Made by a program: the position numbers and the translations under genes. Of a stretch of 19,139 bases of DNA, positions 14,976 to 19,139 are shown in pieces; the first letter of the stretch is position 1, and every line of letters begins with the position of its first letter. The DNA is taken from the NCBI GenBank assembly GCA_910589085.1, contig CAJUSG010000001.1, positions 196,570-215,708 of the forward strand, in the 5' to 3' direction. The notes under the pieces were generated by a model that searched no databases, was not told the origin of the DNA, and saw only the letters and a list, made by a program, of their open reading frames with translations. This DNA comes from an uncultured Oscillospiraceae bacterium. GTDB lineage: Bacteria; Bacillota; Clostridia; Oscillospirales; Oscillospiraceae.

Positions 14976-15395
14976 ATGGACTGGTCAAAGACACAGCTGG
15001 CCGAAATAAGGTATTTCTGCACCAGCACCCGCAGCCGGACACCAAAAATCCTGGTAGGACTTCCGCTCAAACTCCAGCTTGGTTTTATCCTTATTATCTT
15101 CTCCTACTACCATGTCACAGAATTTCAGATTTCGGACATTAAAGCGTTTTATCAATTGCTTTATACCCCCCATTTCAAATCGGATCAGCTGCGAGCGCCC
15201 TCCCCCGCCCGTATTGCCAAGGCCCTTGAACAGCTGGATAAGGATCCCAACCCTCAGATCAACGTCCACTGCCTGGGGGAGGAACGCTATCAGATCGTTT
15301 GGGTCAGCCCCATCTATGTGGATGACTATGTAAAGGAATTGGATTACGGCTATGAGCGGGGATATGTCCAGTATTTTATGGAGGAACACACATGA
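14976..15395 (+). CDS. Hypothetical protein between khpA and rimM
   Basis: I do not recognise this 139-aa product. Its start (MDWSKTQLAEI) is chosen because CCGGAGG lies 5 nt upstream, and its stop overlaps the rimM ATG as ATGA, arguing for translation in this frame. The first half (about residues 10-70) is Lys/Thr/Ile/Phe-rich and holds one moderately hydrophobic stretch, ILVGLPLKLQLGFILIIFSY, possibly a single membrane helix or a buried core. The second half is acidic and Tyr-rich (IYVDDYVKELDYGYERGYVQYFM). The 5' half is clearly more AT-rich than its neighbours and uses codons such as ATA, TTG and AAA that they avoid. It could be a lineage-specific gene, or a fusion of an acquired piece to an older reading frame. 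Confidence 0.6.
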   Translation: MDWSKTQLAEIRYFCTSTRSRTPKILVGLPLKLQLGFILIIFSYYHVTEFQISDIKAFYQLLYTPHFKSDQLRAPSPARIAKALEQLDKDPNPQINVHCLGEERYQIVWVSPIYVDDYVKELDYGYERGYVQYFMEEHT

Positions 15396-15886
15396 AACAA
15401 TATTTAGAGGTGGGCAAGGTCACCAACGTCCACGGCCTGATGGGCGAGGTGAAGGTTCAGCCCTGGGCCGACTCGCCTGAGTTTCTTTGCCAGTTCAAGA
15501 CCCTGTATGTGGACGAGGCCCACTTCCCCATGACGGTACAGCGGGCCCGGGTCCACAAGAACATGGTCATCATCAAGTTTGAGGGCCCCACCGACGTGCC
15601 CAGCGCCCTGTCTCTGCGCAACGCTATTTTGTATATCCACCGGGAGGACGTCAAGCTGCCGGAGGGGTCCTTCTTCCTGGCCGACATCTATGGCCTGGAG
15701 GTGCGGGACGCCGCCTCCGGCGAGGTGCTGGGCGAGATCGCCGACGTGCTTACCCTGCCCGCCAACAACGTCTATGTGGTCAGAGGCGGAGCCCGGGAGC
15801 TGATGATCCCCGCCGTGCCCCAGTTTATCGCCGAGACCAATATTGAGGCCGGCTATATCCGGGTCAACATGATGGAGGGGCTATGA
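15392..15886 (+). CDS. rimM: Ribosome maturation factor RimM
   Basis: RimM assists 30S head assembly by binding ribosomal protein uS19. The 164-aa length is typical. The N-terminal barrel begins YLEVGKVTNVHGLMGEVKVQPW, the family signature (about 4-25). The PRC-barrel half starts at FFLADIYGLEVRDAASGEVLGEI (about 94-116) and includes ANNVYVV and ELMIPAVPQFI. The gene is coupled at both ends by ATGA overlaps, upstream with the hypothetical gene and downstream with the AI-2E-family gene. The usual downstream neighbours trmD and rplS are absent from this location. Confidence 0.96.
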   Translation: MKQYLEVGKVTNVHGLMGEVKVQPWADSPEFLCQFKTLYVDEAHFPMTVQRARVHKNMVIIKFEGPTDVPSALSLRNAILYIHREDVKLPEGSFFLADIYGLEVRDAASGEVLGEIADVLTLPANNVYVVRGGARELMIPAVPQFIAETNIEAGYIRVNMMEGL

Positions 15887-17031
15887 AGCAGGAATGGAAA
15901 GGGGCCCTGCGCTTTGGCGCGGTCCTGTTCGTACTCTATCTGGCCGTCCACTACTGGGAAAAACTGGCCGCCCTGACCGCCCTGGCTGCGGGCGCGGCTT
16001 TCCCCTTGGTGCTGGGGGCGATTATCGCTTACGCGGTCAACATTCTGATGAGCATTTATGAGGGCTGGTACTTTCCGGGCTCTCAGAATCAGGCGGCGGT
16101 GAAAAGCCGCCGGCCGGTGTGCCTGCTGCTGGCCTACGCCAGCCTGGTGGCCATCGTCCTGCTCATTGTGCGGATGATTCTGCCCGAGCTGATTCAGAGC
16201 GTCTCCCTCCTCCTCCAGGAGCTGGCCCCCATCCTTCAAGCGCTGAGCGTCAAGCTGAACGAGAGCCTGGGACCCAACCAGCTGGCCGGCCTCTTTGCCT
16301 CCGACGGCACCGTCAACTGGCAGGAGCTGGCCACCAAGGCGGTCAACTTTCTGCTGACCGGCCTGGGCGGCGTGATGGGGTCGCTGATGTCCCTCATCTC
16401 TACCGCCGTCTCCGCCGCCTTTACCGCCATTGTCAGCATTATCTTCTCGATCTACTTGCTGACGGGCAAGGAAAAGCTGTCCCGGCAGTGCGCTCTGGTC
16501 CTTAAAACCTACCTGAAGCCCAGCTGGTACGGCCGCCTGCTCTATTTTCTGGAGACGCTGCACAACTGCTTCCGCCGCTTTGTGGTGGGCCAGTGCACCG
16601 AGGCCGTCATCCTGGGCCTGCTGTGTATGGGTGGGATGATGCTGTTCCAGTTCCCCTACGCCTCGATGGTGGGGGCCCTGATCGGCTTTACCGCCCTGAT
16701 TCCGGTGGCCGGCGCCTACATCGGCGCGGGGGTGGGCGCCTTTATGATCTTTACCGTCTCCCCCTGGAAGGCCCTGCTGTTTCTGCTGTTTATCTCCGTC
16801 CTTCAGCAGCTGGAGGGCAACCTGATCTATCCGAAAGTCGTGGGCTCCTCCATCGGTCTGCCCGGCATCTGGGTGCTGGCCGCCGTTACCATCGGCGGAG
16901 GCGTGCTGGGCATCGGAGGAATGCTGCTGGCCGTCCCCCTGGCCGCCACCCTCTACCAGATCCTCCGGGACGACGTGGCCCGCAGAAACGCCGCTCCGGC
17001 CACCGCAGACGGAAAATCAGAAGGCTCCTGA
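15883..17031 (+). CDS. AI-2E family transporter (PerM/YdbI-like membrane protein)
   Basis: This 382-aa polytopic membrane protein has the AI-2E/PerM arrangement. Two or three N-terminal helices lie within about 8-55, a further helix within 80-105, and then an amphipathic extracytoplasmic region (about 105-150). The conserved FSIYLLTGKEKL segment follows near 190, then a cluster of Gly-rich helices (AVILGLLCMGGMML, GALIGFTALIPVAGAYIGAGVGAF, and a C-terminal GVLGIGGMLLAVPLAATLYQIL). The LEGNLIYPKVVGSSIGLPGIWVL stretch is a family hallmark. Family members have been linked to AI-2 export and to sodium/proton exchange; the substrate here is unknown. The start overlaps the rimM stop (ATGA), so expression is tied to ribosome assembly genes. 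Confidence 0.9.
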   Translation: MKQEWKGALRFGAVLFVLYLAVHYWEKLAALTALAAGAAFPLVLGAIIAYAVNILMSIYEGWYFPGSQNQAAVKSRRPVCLLLAYASLVAIVLLIVRMILPELIQSVSLLLQELAPILQALSVKLNESLGPNQLAGLFASDGTVNWQELATKAVNFLLTGLGGVMGSLMSLISTAVSAAFTAIVSIIFSIYLLTGKEKLSRQCALVLKTYLKPSWYGRLLYFLETLHNCFRRFVVGQCTEAVILGLLCMGGMMLFQFPYASMVGALIGFTALIPVAGAYIGAGVGAFMIFTVSPWKALLFLLFISVLQQLEGNLIYPKVVGSSIGLPGIWVLAAVTIGGGVLGIGGMLLAVPLAATLYQILRDDVARRNAAPATADGKSEGS

Positions 17032-17058
17032 CCGGACAGACTTTGTCTATTTTAATAC

Positions 17059-17088
17059 TAGACTGCCCCATTTCTCTTGTAGTAAGAT
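17059..17088 (+). promoter_or_regulatory. Possible promoter of the MATE gene
   Basis: The 102-bp gap before the MATE gene is AT-rich. TAGACT (17059-17064) and TAAGAT (17083-17088) lie 18 nt apart, each a partial match to sigma-A elements. An inverted pair CTTTGA (17091-17096) and TCAAAG (17115-17120) overlaps the start of the AAAGGGG ribosome binding site. No convincing terminator for the preceding gene is visible. Confidence 0.3.
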
Positions 17089-17133
17089 AGCTTTGAGAGA
17101 AAAATTGAGCTTCTTCAAAGGGGAATCACTGCT

Positions 17134-18540
17134 TTGAAAAAAAGTCACAGCATCGACATGTGCAATGGGTCGCTGGCGGATAAAATACTGCTCTTCGCCC
17201 TGCCGCTGATGGCCTCCAGCCTGTTGCAGCTGCTGTTCAACGCCGCCGACGTGGTAGTAGTAGGCCGGTTCGCCGGCAAGGAGGCCCTGGCTGCGGTGGG
17301 CTCCAACACGGCGCTGATTAATCTGATGATTAACCTGTTTGTGGGGCTGTCGGTAGGCACCAACGTGGTGGTGGCCCGGGACCTGGGCGCCGGGCGGCAC
17401 GACAAGGTGAGCGGCAGCGTCCACACCGCTATGACCCTGGCGCTGGTCAGCGGAATCGCCATGATGCTCTTCGGCACCGTTATGGTCCGGCAGCTGCTGG
17501 AGTGGATGTCCTCCCCCACCGACGTTATCGACCTGGCCACCGTCTATCTGCGCATCTACTTCTTCGGGATGCCCGCCAATCTGGTATACAACTTTGGCGC
17601 CGCTATCCTCCGGGCGCAGGGCGACACCCAGCGGCCCCTGTACTTCCTCACCTTTGCCGGAGTGGTCAACGTGCTCCTCAACCTGGTGTTTGTCATCGGC
17701 TGCCACCTGGACGTGGCCGGGGTGGCCCTGGCTACCATCATCGCCCAGTATATCTCCGCCATTCTGGTGGTCCGCTGCATGATGCGGGAGACCGGCCCCC
17801 TCCACCTGAATCTGAAGCAGCTGGGGCTGAAGAAAAAAGTCGTTCTCCAAATTCTCAAGGTGGGACTGCCCGCCGGGTTTCAGGGTGTGGTATTCGCGCT
17901 GTCCAATGTGGTGATTCAGTCCTCCCTCAACTCCTTTGACGACCCCGTGCTGGTGGCGGGCTCCGCCGCCGGCGCCAATATTGAGAGCTTTGTCTATGTG
18001 TCCATGAACGCCTTCCACCAGGCCGCCATCTCCTTTGTAGGCCAGAACTACGGCGCCGCCCAGTGCGGCCGCGTGGACAAGGTGGCCCGGCAGTGCGTGG
18101 CCTTCGCCGTCCTCTTCGGGCTGGCCCTGGGCAATCTGGCCTACCTGTTCGGCACCCCCCTGGCCAGCATCTACGCCCCGGGTGAGCCCGATGTGGTCCG
18201 GCAGGCTCTGACCCGGATGCTCTACATCTGCTGCCCCTACTTTATCTGCGGTATTATGGACGCCCTGGTGGGCGTGCTGCGGGGGCTGGGCAGCTCGGTT
18301 ATCCCCATGATGACCTCCATCCTGGGGGCCTGCGGCCTGCGGCTGCTCTGGGTGGCCACCGTGTTCCCCCTCTACCCCACCCCCGCCTGCCTCTACCTGT
18401 CCTACCCCGTCACCTGGAGCATCACCGCCCTGTTCCATTTCCTGTTTCTCACGTTGGTGGTCCGCCGGCGGGCCTTCGCCAAGGTACAGAGCAACGGTCC
18501 CGCCTATCTGGCTACCGAGGGCCACCACCCGGATACATAA
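17134..18540 (+). CDS. MATE family efflux transporter
   Basis: This 468-aa, roughly 12-helix multidrug and toxic compound extrusion protein exports substrates by sodium or proton antiport. Its N-lobe opens with NGSLADKILLFALPLMASSLLQLLFNAADVVVVGRFAG, followed by ALAAVGSNTALINLMINLFVGLSVGTNVVVAR, both typical of clostridial MATE proteins. The C-lobe repeats the pattern (AGANIESFVYVSMNAFHQAAISFVGQNYGA; DALVGVLRGLGSSVIPMM). The start is TTG at 17134, 10 nt after AAAGGGG. The first in-frame ATG (17158) has no ribosome binding site and would cut the family-conserved N-terminus close to the first helix. The substrate is not deducible. Confidence 0.93.
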   Translation: MKKSHSIDMCNGSLADKILLFALPLMASSLLQLLFNAADVVVVGRFAGKEALAAVGSNTALINLMINLFVGLSVGTNVVVARDLGAGRHDKVSGSVHTAMTLALVSGIAMMLFGTVMVRQLLEWMSSPTDVIDLATVYLRIYFFGMPANLVYNFGAAILRAQGDTQRPLYFLTFAGVVNVLLNLVFVIGCHLDVAGVALATIIAQYISAILVVRCMMRETGPLHLNLKQLGLKKKVVLQILKVGLPAGFQGVVFALSNVVIQSSLNSFDDPVLVAGSAAGANIESFVYVSMNAFHQAAISFVGQNYGAAQCGRVDKVARQCVAFAVLFGLALGNLAYLFGTPLASIYAPGEPDVVRQALTRMLYICCPYFICGIMDALVGVLRGLGSSVIPMMTSILGACGLRLLWVATVFPLYPTPACLYLSYPVTWSITALFHFLFLTLVVRRRAFAKVQSNGPAYLATEGHHPDT

Positions 18541-18581
18541 AAATTCCCGGAGCGAAAGCTCAATGTCATTAAATTAAGGGA

Positions 18582-18616
18582 GTTAAGGGCCAGATACGGC
18601 GTATCTGGCCCTTAAC
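18582..18616. repeat. 35-bp near-perfect palindrome downstream of the MATE gene
   Basis: Seventeen-base arms (GTTAAGGGCCAGATACG and its exact reverse complement) flank a single central G at 18599. As RNA this would form a very stable stem of 16 bp with a 3-nt loop. No T-run follows on either strand, so it is not a classical intrinsic terminator, although it could act as an RNA 3'-end barrier. A direct TTAAGGG copy lies just before the left arm (18574-18580). Confidence 0.8.
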
Positions 18617-18639
18617 GCAATCCGGCCAATTGGGTTGCG
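18616..18639 (+). repeat. Second stem-loop adjoining the palindrome
   Basis: CGCAATCC (18616-18623) pairs with GGGTTGCG (18632-18639) with one G-U pair around an 8-nt loop. It abuts the 35-bp palindrome, sharing one base, so the two would form tandem hairpins in RNA. No T-run follows. Confidence 0.5.
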
Positions 18640-18685
18640 CCGTTTAGCTGATTATGAAAAAATCGTGAACAATGCCGCAGACCAC

Positions 18686-18715
18686 TTGACAGCCGCAGTA
18701 TCGTATTATTAGAAT
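18686..18715 (+). promoter_or_regulatory. Sigma-A-type promoter at the right-end region
   Basis: A perfect TTGACA (18686-18691) is followed after 18 nt by TAGAAT (18710-18715), which matches 5 of 6 positions of the -10 consensus. Transcription would start near 18722, about 90 nt upstream of the terminator-like hairpin and 177 nt before the truncated ORF. This gives that ORF a long, structured leader. Confidence 0.65.
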
Positions 18716-18812
18716 GAAATCGTAATTGTCGCCCAAACAAATTCGTAGTGCATTTGCACACACCAGGGGCAAAAAGAAAACCATTTTTTCAAAAAAATTA
18801 AGTGACGAATAG

Positions 18813-18860
18813 GAAAGGCGACGTCCTCACAGATGAGAGGGCGCGTCTTTCTTGCTTTTC
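18813..18860 (+). terminator. Terminator/attenuator hairpin in the leader of the right-end ORF
   Basis: GAAAGGCG-CGTCCTC (18813-18828, with A18821 bulged) pairs with GAGGGCGCGTCTTTC (18837-18851) to make a 15-bp stem that includes two G-U pairs, with an 8-nt loop. The U-rich run TTGCTTTTC follows (18852-18860). It lies between the promoter at 18686-18715 and the ORF beginning at 18899, so it is placed as an attenuator. It could also simply terminate transcription from the left. Confidence 0.6.
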
Positions 18861-18898
18861 TGGCGATGGTTTCACAACTATCGAAAAGAGAAAAAATT

Positions 18899-19139
18899 AT
18901 GGAAAGGTTTGAAAATCGTCACGATTTAGACACTCAAACAGCTACATTTGAGCAAATAGGCACGGACAACGCATTATCCCTCGCCGACCTGCACAAGCGT
19001 AATTTAGAGCGTACTATAGCCAATAGTGTGGACATAGCCCACACAGCCCGCAGCCAGAAGCTGCCGCCCGAGAAACTGATCAAATTCCTGATTGCCGCCG
19101 AGGGCGGGCCGCTGGCGAAGGAGCTGCACCGCGCCGGGA
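18899..19139 (+). CDS. Hypothetical protein, 3' end beyond the window
   Basis: Eighty codons are visible, open to the window edge, beginning MERFENRHDLDTQTATFEQI. I do not recognise the family. The product is hydrophilic and helical-looking (ADLHKRNLERTIANSVDIAH, then LPPEKLIKFLIAAEGG), with no signal peptide or membrane segment. The ATG at 18899 is preceded by AAAAGAG, a weak ribosome binding site. In-frame ATGs at 18866 and 18833 are possible, but 18833 lies inside the terminator hairpin loop and 18866 has no purine-rich site. Codon use shifts within the gene: the first 40 codons are AT-rich (TTA, ATA, AAT) and the later ones GC-rich. The context suggests an accessory gene under leader control. 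Confidence 0.55.
   Translation, partial: MERFENRHDLDTQTATFEQIGTDNALSLADLHKRNLERTIANSVDIAHTARSQKLPPEKLIKFLIAAEGGPLAKELHRAG

Noticed and set aside
14985..15389. A 134-codon minus-strand frame opposite the hypothetical gene
   Set aside because: It has no Shine-Dalgarno before its ATG and no operon partner, whereas the plus-strand frame has CCGGAGG and an ATGA link to rimM.
17032..17060. A terminator between the AI-2E-family and MATE genes (AGAC-TTT-GTCT followed by ATTTTAAT)
   Set aside because: The stem is only 4 bp and could not stop RNA polymerase reliably.
17047..18528. A 493-codon minus-strand frame opposite the MATE gene
   Set aside because: It is rich in His, Gly and Gln and is the complement of a membrane protein; there is no ribosome binding site and the MATE assignment is firm.
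1..19139. tRNA, rRNA, SRP RNA, CRISPR arrays, known riboswitches or intact transposases
   Set aside because: I looked for cloverleaf, repeat-spacer and conserved RNA motifs by eye, including near ffh, and found none; a covariance-model search would be needed to exclude weak cases.

Overview
The window looks like a chromosomal segment from a high-GC member of the Clostridia, most probably an Oscillospiraceae gut anaerobe of the Flavonifractor/Pseudoflavonifractor/Lawsonibacter kind. This is inferred from Firmicutes gene content and order (ylxM-ffh-rpsP-khpA-rimM, the ymfF/ymfH-like M16 peptidase pair), strong AGGAGG-type ribosome binding sites, GC-rich codon use, and palindromic repeats beginning GTAGGGGCGG. 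Species cannot be fixed from the sequence alone.

Layout. Positions 14-4389 (minus strand) form a tight operon in the order M16 pseudopeptidase, M16 zinc peptidase, lgt, folD, with a 3-nt gap, a 4-nt overlap and a 3-nt gap at its junctions. Its promoter is near 4438-4467, inside an 8-bp inverted repeat. Divergently, 4549-5175 encodes a small SAM methyltransferase. Its 3' end overlaps by 11 nt the 3' end of a very large convergent gene (5165-12358, minus) for a membrane-bound cyclic beta-glucan synthase-like protein (GT84 + glycoamylase-like + GH94). Back-to-back promoters at 12414-12483 separate that gene from the SRP/ribosome operon on the plus strand: ylxM, ffh, rpsP, khpA, an unrecognised 139-aa gene, rimM and an AI-2E-family membrane protein. 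A MATE transporter (17134-18540) follows.

The core plus-strand operon handles co-translational targeting (YlxM, Ffh) and 30S assembly (bS16, RimM, KhpA). The minus-strand operon combines proteolytic processing, lipoprotein maturation (Lgt) and one-carbon metabolism (FolD). The glucan synthase, AI-2E protein and MATE protein are envelope or transport functions.

The right end (18541-19139) changes character. It is more AT-rich, holds a 35-bp palindrome, a good sigma-A-type promoter, a 15-bp terminator/attenuator hairpin and the start of an unrecognised ORF cut off by the window edge. It may be the edge of an accessory element. I saw no tRNA, rRNA, CRISPR array or intact transposase. The most interesting signals are a GTAGGGGCGG repeat half-unit apparently carried in frame inside the glucan synthase gene, the orphan gene with an AT-rich 5' half behind an intra-operon terminator, and the attenuator-like leader at the right edge.
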